DNA from: Anisodus tanguticus
Lineage: Eukaryota > Streptophyta > Magnoliopsida > Solanales > Solanaceae
DNA: 64,000 nucleotides
Assembly (NCBI GenBank): GCA_034509755.1
Contig: CM067543.1
Coordinates: 14,570,954-14,634,953, forward strand
Direction of reading: 5' to 3'
Both the position numbers and the translations under genes were made by a program. Position 1 is the first letter of the stretch. Every line of letters starts with the position of its first letter. The notes below the pieces were generated by a model, which saw nothing but the letters and a program-made list of their open reading frames with translations, was not told the origin of the DNA and searched no databases. Positions 32,457-45,544 of the stretch are shown here, one piece after another.

Positions 32457-33271
32457 CCCCCTATTTGGATGGTTGTTTCCGTGGTTCATTATTGTATTAT
32501 TTTTTATGAAACCATGTTTGTTTTCATTATTCTTGAAATTATGTTATATAGTGTTGTAAACTCGTTGTAATCCCGTGGTTAAATAACCATGAAAAAGTAG
32601 AGTTGTTTATAACTACGAATTTAATGATTTTTGCGAAATTATGTATTTTATTTTCCCATTATACCCCATCCACCTTTATCACACCCAAATCCACCCACCC
32701 CATCCAACCCCACCCCACCACCACCCTACCACCCACCCACCCACCCCCACACACAACCACCCACCCCTTCATCACACCAAAACCACCAACCCCCACACTA
32801 CTACTCACCATCCACGACACATCACCACCACCACCCTCTACCAACCACCCACCCCACCACCACCCATGACCCCTCACCACCCACCCCCTCACCACCACCC
32901 CCTCCACCTCACCAACCCACCACCACCCATTACCCTCTCACCACCACCACCACCCCCATACCACCTACCCCCCACCATTCCCGCCACCTACTTATTTTTT
33001 AAAGTTCTCATTTTATCCTTTACCTTAATCTTGTTAATATATAAAAACTAGTTTGTAATTAAGGGTTAAGGGTATTTTAGTAAACTTACATGTTATTATA
33101 CAATAACATACAGTCAAACCAAATAATAAAAATATCATGAAACCACAACAAACGATACAGTCTATCCAAACATTATGTTCATTAATACAATACAATACAA
33201 CACAACACCATACTATACATACCATATTGTACATTAATGAACCACGAGAAACAACCATCTAAACAGAGGGG
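32457..33271. mobile_element. Terminal-inverted-repeat element (hAT-like MITE) with a C-rich core
   Basis: Left end CCCCCTATTTGGATGGTTGT and TTCCGTGGTTCATTA; right end, reverse-complemented, CCCCTCTGTTTAGATGGTTG and TTTCTCGTGGTTCATTA. The inverted similarity extends inward with GTATT/ATGTTTG motifs (for example, AAACATTATG on the right and CATGTTTG on the left). Class assignment from TIR style only; an 8-bp target duplication could not be fixed. Confidence 0.72.
32670..32990 (+). repeat. Nearly G-free C/A-rich low-complexity tract
   Basis: About 320 bp of CCACCC, CACCAC and CCCCAC units with only a few G on the plus strand. Three overlapping plus-strand open frames of 80-136 codons arise only from this composition. 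Confidence 0.95.
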
Positions 33272-33274
33272 AGT

Positions 33275-33466
33275 TTTTTTTTTATATAAAAAAAAATAAA
33301 TCACTCAATGTTTGGTACTTGTTTTGTGGTCGAATTAATTTGGTTTGTGCTGGAAAGTCCTTCTTTAGGGGGTTAAACACTTTGTACCAAAGGCGATTCC
33401 ATTCTCGTGGTTTAAATCTGAGACCTCTTATTAAGAATGTGGCAATACTAACCACCCCAACACAAA
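33275..33466 (-). mobile_element. tRNA-derived SINE
   Basis: Minus strand: GGGGTGGTTAGTATTGCC (box A-like), GAGGTCTCAGATTTAAACC (box B-like), GGAATCGCCTTTGGTAC, GGACTTTCCAGCAC, then an A/T-rich tail at about 33275-33300. This order fits a SINE common in Solanaceae (from memory). Sits beside the TIR element. Confidence 0.7.
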
Positions 33467-33489
33467 TATTGGTGGTAACTTAGCTTATG

Positions 33490-34650
33490 TTTTAGTAGCT
33501 AGACTTTTGTTGGTTACAAAGATGCAGGAAACGGAAATTATAAGTAACTGCTAAGTATTACAAGAACTGAAATTACAATTGAACAATAAACTGAAATTAC
33601 AAAGAACTTGAAGAATAAAATGGAATAATTTTTGGTATGCTGAGTCGAGTGTTTGCACTCTGTCTTTAAGACAATATTGCCTCGTATGTATCCTTTCTAC
33701 GTCCTGGACAATTGTCTTCCAAGATAAAACAGCAAATGAACAAATGAGCAAAGGAAACTCAAGTGTTACCGTGAAGAATTTTGAGTAATGAAATTATGCT
33801 GGAAAGTAGTAGAAAGACTGATTTCTTTTATGTTTATGTGTGTCTGTTTGTGTTTTTTTTCGTAGCTCAACAATGGTGATAAAGGGTCCTTTATATAGTT
33901 GAAGGAGAGGCTTACCAACTGCCCACATAAGTGCCATTACTGGCCAAGTAATGGCAATTATGGAGGTAGTAATTCACCAAAATAAATGATGAATTTGATG
34001 TGCAACGGATGACATTTAGGAAGAGTAATTCAGCCAAAATAAATGGCTGAATTGAGTGCTAGTTGACGTTCTGTTCTCTGCCCAATCTGACTTTCTTGAA
34101 ACTCCAGGGACCAAACTGTACATATTAAAACTTCAGGGACCAAACTGTACATATGAAAGAATTTTGGTCCAAAAAGATACCCACGACCCGGACCGGATGG
34201 GACGGACGGGCGACCCGCGTGTGGGCTTTCCTCAAACCGAAGCACATCTAGGTCCTCCCTCCTTTAAACACATGGGATACCTCTTGGGGTCCCAAACCCC
34301 AAGCCAACTTTGAGACTTATAAACAAAATAATTCTTTCTTCCTCCACTGATGAGGGAGAATTGATCTCAATACCACACTTTTCCATGCTTCAAACACCTC
34401 ACTTTTTGGACCAATATCTCTTTCATTTCTCAACGAAATTTGACGATCCTTGGCCCTACAGTTATCTACTTACTTAGTAGATTATGCACGTGTGAAGAAC
34501 CGGATTCTCCAACATGCGGAACACTAGTGTTTAAGCCGTTAAAGTTGGTCGGACGCAACTCCCGCCAAAGGCAAATTTCTAACAACTTTAACTTGTCGGT
34601 TTTAGGGAATCAACAAAGCACCCTCCAAAGAATAGGAAAATAAAAAGGGC
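33490..34650. other. Unclassified repeat-like sequence
   Basis: Includes a near-perfect short repeat (CAGGGACCAAACTGTACATA at about 34107 and 34133) and a minus-strand TATATAAAGG at 33888-33897. It resembles LTR sequence but I find no paired ends, primer site or coding region. Confidence 0.4.
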
Positions 34651-36112
34651 CAAATATGTGGTATGCGAAATTTAATAGATATTTTCTTCATTAATAGTTT
34701 AACATTTTTAAATAATTATCTTTTTTGTCTACTCGTATTTATGTAACAACCAAAGTCAAGCATTAATTCTAATTCAGAATATAAATAGTTTAGCAAAGTT
34801 AATATTATTATTTTTTACGTACTAACGATTTAAACAATATATTGAGGTAACGGACGTTCATATATTCCATGATGAAAATTATAATTTATAAATATATTTT
34901 TGCTTTTCAATTTCCTGAGTATTTTGCAATCGATTCACATATTCTCCACACTACAATTGTATCCTCATTAAGAACGAGATAATTTTCATCTTGTTATTAT
35001 AAAAATAAAAAATAACGGAGCTTGCATTAAACGTTTAATTATAGTGTCTAAATCAATAGTTTCTTGCCATAGTAACAATCCTCAAGAATCGAGTTTCTCA
35101 GCAGAGAAATATTGTTACAAAAAAATAGTGGGGTTGGAAGGGGATTGTCAGCCAAAAAACTAATTATTTAATTTGGTTAAATTTGAGGAAAACAGATTTG
35201 GTTGAGTACATTCATGGAATTATTAACGAAAGGTATATCAACTCAATTCCGCATACTTTAAGGATTTCACTTATTAATCATCTAATAAGATTAATTAGGG
35301 GCTCTAACTAAATTAAGAACATATTTAAACCTATTATTAAACGATAAGAACATGAGTGAGCTAAACTATTAACGAAGATCATATTTGCTCAACTTCACTT
35401 ACTTTAAAAGCATATTTGGCTCTTTTCCCGAAAACAAAGCAAAATTTTTGGATTATAGGTCAAAGTAGTACTATTTAGAAAGAGAGGAGGCCATTCTTTC
35501 AAATAATGTTGGAGAATTATCCCTTTTCCTACTGAGAATATCAATGAAATGATCTATCAACACATTTGTCCTTAGAGCTTTTCATTGGACAAGACAAGAG
35601 ATCTCAAAGTTGGCTTAGTGCTTCATATCTGGCATACAAGATTCTCTATTGCTACATGTAGAAATCTTTGAAAGATCTAATTTTGGTAAAATTAGATAAA
35701 AAAGGTTGTTCTACAAAGCATATATTTAAAGTTACTTATACACGTCGCATCAATTATTTGGTGGTATAAAACTATACTCTAGATTAATAAAGAGATGTGC
35801 ACAGCTGTTTTTTTTCTTCTTATTGTCATATGAGCAAATAAAACCAAAACAATGTCACTTCTTTTTTTCAGGTTGGACTCTACAATATTACCAAAAACAT
35901 TAAAAATCAACGTACTTGCTATGGAGTGAAAAAAGAGTTTTAAGATGACGAGATTATGTAGGGGGTGGAGAGATAGTTAAACAAAACTATCATTGTTTAA
36001 GAGATAATCCAAATATCCGACCTACTTTATCCCACATCTCATGACTCAATAGAATTAATATTAAGTCTAGACATCTGATACAAAATTACAAACCTCTCAT
36101 TCAAAGAGCAAT
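34651..36112. other. AT-rich spacer
   Basis: No gene, RNA gene or repeat ends recognised. Confidence 0.4.
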
Positions 36113-36119
36113 AAAAGTA

Positions 36120-36350
36120 ACCCGCAAGGGTAGCCAAGTTGGTGTAGCAGTAGAGCACGGGACCGCAAGGTCACGAGTTCGATCCCCTGCATAAACCTTC
36201 TTGGTTGAGCCTGTCACACATGGCTTGCCAAGTGTGGTTAATCGGCTGACGTGGTTTGAAGGCTATTGCGTCAGTCCGGGGTTTACCCTGTGCGCACTCG
36301 AGAGAGTAGCGGCTGCGGGTTCCTTCGTCAAAAAAAAAAAAAAAAAAAAA
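36120..36350 (+). mobile_element. tRNA-derived SINE with long A-tail
   Basis: Box A-like TAGCCAAGTTGGTGTAGC at about 36132, box B-like GTCACGAGTTCGATCCC at 36170-36186, a body of about 170 bp, then about 21 A. AAAAGTA lies on both sides (36113-36119 and after the tail), a probable target duplication blurred by the A-tail. Not a tRNA gene: no anticodon arm or acceptor pairing. Confidence 0.85.
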
Positions 36351-37708
36351 GTAGACGACTTTTGTACTCATATTCTTTAGTGCTAAAAACATATTCGTCT
36401 TCTATGGTTACATCAAATCATACTAATTTATAATGATTAATTATAAACTAAAATAAAAATATACTCTTCAATAACATATTTATGACATAGTCCCTATTTA
36501 AATTTAAATGATAATTATGTATAACAATTTTGAACAAAGTTACCAATTAATGTCTAAATGTGTGCATAGATAAGGTCGCTTAAGTATAGAATGTAGAATA
36601 TTTCATAACAAAGAAATAGTATTAGACGAATAAGGGTGAGATTTAATGTAGATTCAACTTTTGATTTTTTATGAAAGTTTTTCATTTGTTTTTCTTCGAT
36701 AGACATTTGATCTTCCCAAAATGTATCTTAATTTATTATCTAACTCTATTTTTGGTGATTGATTCAACCTCTAGTAAAAAAGATATATCTTAGTTATATT
36801 TTATCTCTTCAACAAGTATAGAAATGAGTATAGCCTCTCTATTATTCCGCTGGAGAGAACATATGATCAGCTTTTCAAAAAATTCCAAACAAATTATTTT
36901 AATGAAGTCTTTTAATTTCTTATTTTACTATATTAACTCTATGTATTTGTTACCTTCTCCTTCCTTCTTTTTTAAGATTGTAGCTCCAGCATATAGAGAT
37001 GGTCCTTTCTGTAGAGCCTTAACAAATTGATTATGATTCCTTCATGTAAGGACCTGTGAACTTTTTTTAATCATAATTAATATTTTATGTGCTTAATTGA
37101 TAGTTAAAGAGACTTCAAGGAGTATATGGACTCACATGAGGGTGGAAGATCACAGAGAAGCTAAGTGATTACATATTTGTTGTGCAAGTTGAATAAGGTT
37201 TGGGGATAATGGGAGTGAACCTAAGAACGAAATAGAACTCAAGAGGTGGAAGCAGCGAGCTCTCTTCATCGCATTCGGGCCTAAAGGGGGGAAACATTGA
37301 TGGACACTTTCAAGGCGAGTTCTTTGAATCAATTCGTAGCTAAACTAAGAAGGATTTCACACTATAACAATTGAAATTAATACCCATGTGGGTTCAATCA
37401 ATAGGAAATTCATCCAAAGGTTTAATAACATTCAACAAGGAGAAAAAACTAGGATTTAGAATTATAAGGTAATAATATCTCACCCTTCTTTTTTATGTTA
37501 CTTCAAAATACATTTATAAATAAAGTGATGTGTACTTTATGGAAAAGCCAAATGAATGGGATTTCATACAAAAACCTAGAAAATTAAACTTTGGAGTTAG
37601 GAACTTTTAGCGAATTAAGGGAAATTAATTTCCTTGAGATAAAACATACTTTAATTGAGTTGTTTGAGGTAGATTGTGGTGATTGATTGTAGTTGGCATG
37701 CATGGAAG
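36351..37708. other. AT-rich spacer
   Basis: No coding sequence recognised; the open frames at 36824 and 37150 look like chance. Confidence 0.4.
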
Positions 37709-37713
37709 CTAAC

Positions 37714-40460
37714 TGTCACGCTAGGAACCCGGGCATGGACGTAACACGACACCCGGTGCCTGACTACATGTGAGCGAGTGAACCAATTGGCTGACTGAAT
37801 CAACATGTGATATTAAAACATACTAAATGTGGAAATAAATCTAATACATGCTGATCTACTGAAAGTCTGATTGAATAATCATTAAGTGCAGAAAATACTG
37901 AACTAAGTCTGAATATAGTAAAAGTGCCAACACGACAAACATGAAAATCTAATAAACTCTGTCTAACTACTACTCTAGTCTATGAAGAGTCTGAAGAGTA
38001 CAAAAATGCTAACTGTTTGTCAGGACAAGGTCCCCGACATACCTAACTGTCTGTAATAAACTATAAAGACTGAAAAATAAATTATAAGGCCCCGAAATAC
38101 TGGGACTCACCAACTCAGCTGATACCAGATATCTTAGCATACAAATGTGACGTCCTAAAAATCGTTACCTGCACCATAAAGTGCAGGCCTCGGGCAAAAT
38201 GGACGTTAGTACATTTGAATTCCACTAGTATGTAAAATCAACTGAAGGAAATAAATAGTTGTGTGGTGCTCGGAATAGGGGCAACCCTATCACACCCCAA
38301 ACAACAACACTACGAGAGGGCTGACAAGACCACAATCTGTAAGACAAACTGTAGTACAACCTCTAAGGGTGAACAAAGAGGAATCAACCCAACATATGTA
38401 TATAAATAAGACCGACGTGGCAATAACATAAGTCAATAAAAGGTAACCTAGCTGACAAGGCTATACATCACAATTGTACATGTTAGACAAGTCTATAAGC
38501 CTCTACGAGTACTTGTACTGTCATATGGTCGGGACAGGGCCCTGGCCTACCCACTATGTACATGTCTAAACAAAAAATACTCAACATCTGAGCAAAAAGC
38601 TTTGGGAAGGACGAAGCTTACTCACTAATTGTTGAACTTAACAGTTCCTACTGAGGTGGTCTATTAGGGCCCCTATCAGAACCTGCGACATGAACACACA
38701 GCGCCCCCAATAAAAGAGATGTCAGTATGAAAGAAATGTACTGGTATGTAAAATGTAAATAGCAATATGAAATATAAGCTGTAAAGGATAACATAAAAGT
38801 AATATGATAACCTGCGTGCCACATAGGGCGAACAATGAAACTCTAAAACCGTACTAAACTATTAGTATAACAGTTTTGTTATATAATCTAGCCTCAGCTT
38901 ATATCACGAGGTATAATATGTCACTTCCCTTAGGTGATGCTCTGAGGTGTATGTATAGATGCATATATAAGTGCCTACTTGATCGACTATAGTGCGGTGC
39001 GATGTGTATAATGTACATGTACAACTTCCCACCGGCTGATTGCAATAGTGGTGTAAATAATATATATGTATGTATATAACTACCTATCGATATAAGTTCG
39101 GTAGTGTGGATATTGTACTGTGATAACAATGACACTTATGACCTATTTGGAACTCCGAACCCTTCGACTTTACTTTAGAACGACTCTTGGTCGACTTGAC
39201 GACTAACTCATTAGAATACTACCTCTCAGAGGTTTGTGATATTATAGACAAGCATCCAACCAACAATGACTATGAGTACAACAATAACAAGAAACTACTC
39301 CCGACAAGGGACATCGATATACGAATAGAATAGTTCTATGGACGTTTCTTTTTTAAAATGATAAATACTTTGGATTTCATGCTTTTGAAAGAAGGGGATA
39401 GCCTTACATACATGTGTCACTTAGTTTACAATATTTCACCCCCAAATGCTTTACGAACAATTATCTACACAATATAGAAGTTTTAGATTAAGATACAATC
39501 GACAAACTAAGAATTGATTCATTAGAACAATTCGATGATCACTTAGAGTGCATCCTCCTCTAGTTATGTGTTTATGTCAACCAACCATGCTATCAACTTC
39601 ATTTCAACATAACATCATTAGCAACAGCAACAGCAACACAACAACATCAACAACCAAAAGACACCATACATAATCCATAACCTCTAACACTATATCTTTC
39701 AATTTTAAGCTATGATCATATAAAAACTTGATCAATAACAATCCAAGGTGCGTAACAAATCTTTCATGGAGTTTTAGCTCAACTATTATATTTTACCTTT
39801 ATCAACAAATTCAACAAAGCTATGAGATGTTTAGAGATCATTAAGGACATGAATAACTCACCTTAACTCAACCAAGAAAGCTTGTACTATGAACTTCTTT
39901 CCAAGCATTGAGAAGTTTCTTCACTCCATCTTGCTTCTATGAAGATTTCCAAGTTCTAAATCATGATCTATGGAATATTTGCCTTCAAATTGATATGGGA
40001 TTAGTCCTTAATTACCTAAGAACCATAAGGAAAGGTTTGAGAGAGTTTTGTAAGTGTTGGGGTCGAATTTGGAATAAAATAGAAAAACCATAGTCCTTGG
40101 CTATTTATAGAACCTCTCACCGCCACTGATGTGTAGCTGGTTATATGTCGCAGAACTCCATCCGCGTGCATAGAACCCAACCCATATTGGGGCAGTGAGG
40201 AGGGGAAATAAGAGCCTCAATCCATGTCCTGATCTGCAAAGCGGATCGGCTTCTGTGAGGCGAAATTCTTAGCGTATCACCCTATTTTCGTTAATCTTTG
40301 CCGAGATGCACTTCCTTTGATCCAATTGACTTCCACCCTTCTATATACCCCTGTAATACTCATATAATTCAGATGTGACCGTTGGGAAGGGTCTTGGGTT
40401 GCCGGAGCTCAAAAGTACTAACTATACGTTTGATTGCACGAAGAATTGGGGGGTGTAACA
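37714..40460 (-). repeat. 3' LTR (type A) of the first chromovirus
   Basis: Starts (plus strand) TGTCACGCTAGGAACCC and ends GGGGGGTGTAACA, so on the minus strand TGTTACA...GTGACA. Directly inside lies a purine tract (minus: AAGGGGGAAGGA) preceded by CCGAGAACGAATG, the layout of Tekay-type 3' ends. About 2.75 kb. No second copy of this LTR occurs in the window. Confidence 0.8.
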
Positions 40461-40829
40461 TCCTTCCCCCTTAAGAACATTCGTTCTCGGATGTTGAGGA
40501 ACGTGACTGAGAGTCTTTAACTCTTGGGTTTCGATAGAGTTTTGGTAGAGTTTCCTCTATAAATAGGACTATCCCAAACCTACCAAGCATCTAGAACCCA
40601 CACAAAGGCCACACAGGGCCATATACTATATCATTGGCTTTATACGACTATCACTATATCAATAAATGTAAGAGTTAGCTATAACGCACCTTATACATCT
40701 TCATATTTAAGTTTGTATTGCTTTGGTTCCGCTTTGGTTGTTGTGATCGCCTGAACAAGGTATATAGAATACAAAGTAAGGCTACTATATCGCAAAAGTA
40801 AGGAAAATCATATCATGTGGCGTTAATTT

Positions 40830-43800
40830 GAACCTGCGGTTTGGATGAGGTAAGGATACTTAGTTTTCATATCCTTTTCGGCCTCCCAAGTCATTTCTTC
40901 TATATTGTTATTCCTCCATATTACCTTAACGAAGGCAACTTCCTTAGTTCTAAGCTTCCGAACTTGACGATCTATAATGGCTACATGTGTCTCTTCATAA
41001 GATAAATTCTCGGTGATCTACACATCCTCCACGGGGGTAATGCGGGAGGGATATCCTATACACTTGAGCAATATTGATACATAGAATACCGAGTGAACCG
41101 CTTCCAACTCCAAGGGTAGTTTAAGTTCATAAGCCACTCGGCATATCCTGCAGATAATTTTATATGACCCGACGTATCTGGGACTAAGCTTCACTTTATT
41201 GCCAAACCTCACAACCTTTTTCATTAGGGAAACCTTTAGGAATACCCAATCATCAACTGTGAATTCCAAATCGCGGCGTCGAACATCTGAATAAGATTTC
41301 TGTCAACTCTGGGTAGTCAATAAGCGCTCTTGGATTAGATTTACCTTTTCCACAACTTGCCGGACCAAATCGGGACCTAGTAATCTGGCCTCACTCACTT
41401 CAAACCAGCCAATCGAGGATCTATATTTTCGTCCATACAAAGCCTCATACTGGACTATCTTAATGTTGGAATGATAGTTGTTATTGTAAGCGAACTCGAT
41501 AAGGGGAAAATGATCATCCAACTACCTTTGAAATCCAATACACAAACTTGTAACCTGTCCTCGAGCATTTGGATTGTAAGCTTGGATTGACCATTAGTCT
41601 GCAGATGGAAGGTTGTGCTAAGGTTTCCTTGCGTGTCTAATCCTTTTCTGAAACGACCTCCAAAAGTGAGCCATAAACTGAGCACCCCTATCGGATATGA
41701 TGGAAACCATAACGCCATGCAATCGAACTATTTTCTTAATATATAGCTTGACATAATCCTCAATCGAGAAAGTAGTGCGAACATGTAGGAAATGGGCTGA
41801 TTTCGTAAGCATGTCGACGATAATCCAAATGGAATCAAATTTTCGATAAGAACGGGGCAAACATGTGATAAAATCCATATTGATTATTTCCCACTTCCAA
41901 GTCGGGATTTCAATATTTTGAATCAAGCCCCTAGGTTTCTGATGCTCGATCTTAACTTACTGACAATTCGGGCATTCAGCTATAAATACTATGATATCTT
42001 TCTTCATATCATTCTACTAGTAAACATGTTAGAGATAATGGTACATCTTTGTCGAACCAGGATGAATGGAATACTTGGACTGGTGGATCTAGTCCATAAT
42101 TTATTCTCGGAGCCCTTATACGCCTGACACACATAGTCAACCCTGGTATCTACGGATTTCGTCTCATGTAAGCTCCAATACCGACTTCTTTTGCGGGGGA
42201 ATCCCCTATTTCATTTAGACCAAATCGGGGTCATCAAACTATCTTGCCTTTACCTCTGCTATCAGGGATGATGTTGCGTATTCTAAACCACTGCACATGT
42301 GTCATCCATATCCACTAGTCGCACATTTAAGCTAGTTAGGCGACGTAATTCCGTAGTTATCTCCAACTTGTTAACTTCAATACCATCCAAAATCCCCATT
42401 GACTTGCGGCTTAAGGCATCAGCTACGACATTCGCCTTGCTGGGTGGGTATAAAATATCAACGTCATAATCTTTTAATAGTTCAAACCACCTTCTTTGTC
42501 TCAAATTCAACTCCTTTTACCAAAATATATACTGTAAACTCTTATGGTTCGTAATATGTCAACATGAACTCCATCTAGGTAATGACGCCATATATTTAGG
42601 GTAAAGATCATTGTCGCCAACTCAAGATCATGAGTTGGGTAATTTAACTCATGCTTTCTTAACTGCCTCAAAGTGTATGCTATAACATTTCCATGCTGCA
42701 TCAGGACACAACCTAGGCCAATTCGGGAGGCATCACAATAGACCATGTACCCATCGGTACCTCGGAAAGAGCTAACACAGGTACGGATGCCAGCATGTTC
42801 TTTAATTCATGAAAACTGCGCTCACACGCATCTGACCACTGAAACTTAGCTGCCTTATAAGTAAGCTTGGCATAGATGCGGAGATAGAAGAAAAACCCTC
42901 CACGAATCTCCGATAATATTTGCTAAGTCCAAGAAGCTACGTAGTTCGGTAGGGGTTGTGGGCCTCTATCGATTCTTTACGGCCTCAATCTTCTAATTAT
43001 CCACATTGATACCCTCTAAAGAGAAAACATGGCCCAAAAAGGCAACAAAGTTCAACTAGAACTCACATTTGGAAAATTTAGTGTACAACTTACGATCTTG
43101 GAGCATTTGTAACACTGCTCAGAGATAATTTTCATGATCTACCTCGGTCCACGAGTATACCAAGGTATCATCAATAAATATGATCACGAAGATATCCAAA
43201 AATGGCTTGAAGACCCGATACATCAAATCCATGAAGGCCGCTGGTGCATTAGTGAGTCCAAAAGACATCACTCGAAACTCAAAATGACCATACCTTTTCC
43301 GAAAGGCCATCTTCAAGATATCTTTCTTTTATACCCTTAACTGGTGGTACCCGAATCTTAAATCAATCTTTGAGAAGTACTTGGCACCCTATAATTGGTC
43401 GAATAAATCATCGATCCTCGGAAGCGGGTATTTATTCTTGATGGTGACTTTATTCAAGTGTCTGTAATCAGTACACATCATTAGGAAACCGTCATTTTTA
43501 TGAACAAACAATACTGGTGCGCCCCATGGGGACGTGCTAGGCCTGATAAAGCTTTTTTCTAACAAATCCCTCAATTGATCCTTCAATTCCCTCAGCTCAG
43601 CAGGAACCATTCAATAAGGAGGGATATATATCAGTTGCGTATCTGAAAGTACATCAATGGTAAACTCGATCTCCCGCTCTGGAAGGATGCCCAAAAGCTC
43701 ATTCAGAAATACATTGAGAAACTCATTAACTACAGGGACCGACTGAAGGGTCAGAGGCTCTATATCTGCTTCCCTAACCCGAACCAAATGATAAATATAA

Positions 43801-45305
43801 CCCTTGGAAATTATCTTTCTTGCCTTCAGGTAGGAAATAAACCTGTCTTTAGGCATAGCAGAATTACCTTTCCATTCAAGGGTTGGCTCGCCTAGAAAAT
43901 TGAATTTAACAATCTTCGTTCGGCAATCAACATTCGCGTAACAAGAAGCCAACCAATCCATACCCATAATCACATCAAACTCAACCATAGGTAGTTTGGC
44001 TCAATCAACCAAAGTAGGATGATTACAAACTGTCATGGTACAATTTATATAAACTGTCACTAACAGGTGTAGCCACTTCATACGACTTAGACAACAACTC
44101 TAGTTCAAACCCAAACTTGCTAGCAACATAGGGCGTAAAATAGGACAAATTGGAGCATGGATCTATCAATTGATAAACATCATAACTGAAAGAAACTAAT
44201 ATACCTGTAACAACATCCGGAGATGACTCCAAATCCTAACGACCTGATAAGGCATAGATGCGGTTCTGGGAACCGCCTGAACTGGAGTCTCCTACTAAAA
44301 CTGAGATGGAGAACTATTGGCAAATCATGGTGGATGCCTAGGGAACCGCTGCCTGGAGCTATATGATGTTTCCCCGAAAGACCCAGCTAATCTGGCCCTC
44401 TTAGTCAACTCCTCTCTCGCATCTCTATCATCTCGAAGCTGACGCTTATGGTCCTCGACACTCTAAGTGTATGCATGTATCCTGGAAATATCCATGTCCC
44501 TATTTAGGGAGGTTATCATACATTCGCCAATCAGATGCATATCCAAACCTGATACAAATCGATGAACTCTAGCACTCATCGTATCCACGATATTTAGGAC
44601 ATTCTTAGCCAAATAATCAAACTGCAAGTTGTAATCCCGAATGCTCTGGCCCCTCTGCTTGAGGTTTAAGAAGCGCTCTACCATGACCTCTCGTACCTTT
44701 AATGGGAAGTAATAATCAAGAAAACCATCCACAAATGCTCCCATACTGTGGGAGATGCATTTGGGCCTCGGGACCGCTCTCAAGCCATATCTCACAGTTT
44801 AAAAGAGGCCAACTCAACCACCTCTATATCCGAAGCATGCATAACCCTTAATACCCTCTGCATATGATCAATAAAATCATATGGGTCTGCACCTGGATCA
44901 GTACCGATAAACACTAGGGCTCAATGCCAAGAACTCTCGGGTCCTGGAGCTCCCTAAACTATCAGAAGACCCAACGCATGTGGAAGCCTGTATCTTCCAC
45001 TACTGAAAAGCCACTATTTATGACAATAACTACACAACACTTGACATGCCCTGCTTAGAAGACTCGGGCAGAGGAACTGGGGGAACCAGATTCGGTGGAG
45101 TTGGGGGTAATGTATCCTGTGGAGCCGAAGGTATTGCACCTCCTCTAATCTCCTTCTGTAGAGGTGGAACATATGTTACATGGGTGTGCGACTCTCCATG
45201 GGCCTTAAGTCTATCAACTTGGATGAGTGGGGCATTACTAGTACCTTCACCCCTATTAACATCAGCTCGATGACTAGCAGTAGCTCTCGTAGTAACTGGC
45301 ATGAC
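40830..45305 (-). pseudogene. Ty3/gypsy chromovirus (Tekay-like) gag-pol, first element
   Basis: Minus order: gag from MPVTTRATASHRAD near 45302, gag core VREVMVERFLNLKQRGQSIR (44463-44795); protease DPCSNLSYFTPYVASKF (44023-44232) where DPGS would be usual; MVEFDVIMGMDWLASCYANV (43988); RT with LKDQLRDLLEKSFIRPSTSP, WGAPVLFVHKND and the catalytic FIDD (43119-43610); RNase H VYCDASRIGLGCVLMQ and SKANVVADALSRK; integrase DMLTKSAHFLHVRT, IISDRGAQF, HLQTNGQSKLTIQ, in which the third catalytic residue (usually GQSER) is Lys; GPY-like SPRYVGSYKI (41018-41269); a chromodomain-like end VKVIWRNNNIEEMTWEAE. Stops, including one at the protease-RT border (43611), make it inactive. Confidence 0.9.
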
Positions 45306-45544
45306 TGAAAAAGGAATAGAGCACGAATTAGACTCAAAATCATGTAACTCAACTCTATAGCATGATCTATGAAGTGAAAGAATAGTAACCATCCCTAGAT
45401 GCCTGATAACCTCTTATTTATATGCCACGACCAATTTTCAGAGATCGTGGTGGCACCAATAAAATCTCATCGGTAGGCGAACCACTTTCAATCGTTCACA
45501 TGATATGACGTAAGTAAAAGCGGAAGAAATACAAATACTACATA

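Noticed and set aside
32603..33051. Three overlapping plus-strand open frames rich in Pro, His and Thr
   Set aside because: Produced by the C-rich, G-poor tract; no start context, domain or homology, and all frames are open at once.
33490..34650. Integrated pararetrovirus or separate gene
   Set aside because: A TATA-like site exists, but no RT, movement or coat motif and no long open frame; left as unclassified repeat-like DNA.
36132..36190. Possible tRNA gene
   Set aside because: Box A- and B-like sequences are present but no cloverleaf; it is the head of a SINE with an A-tail.
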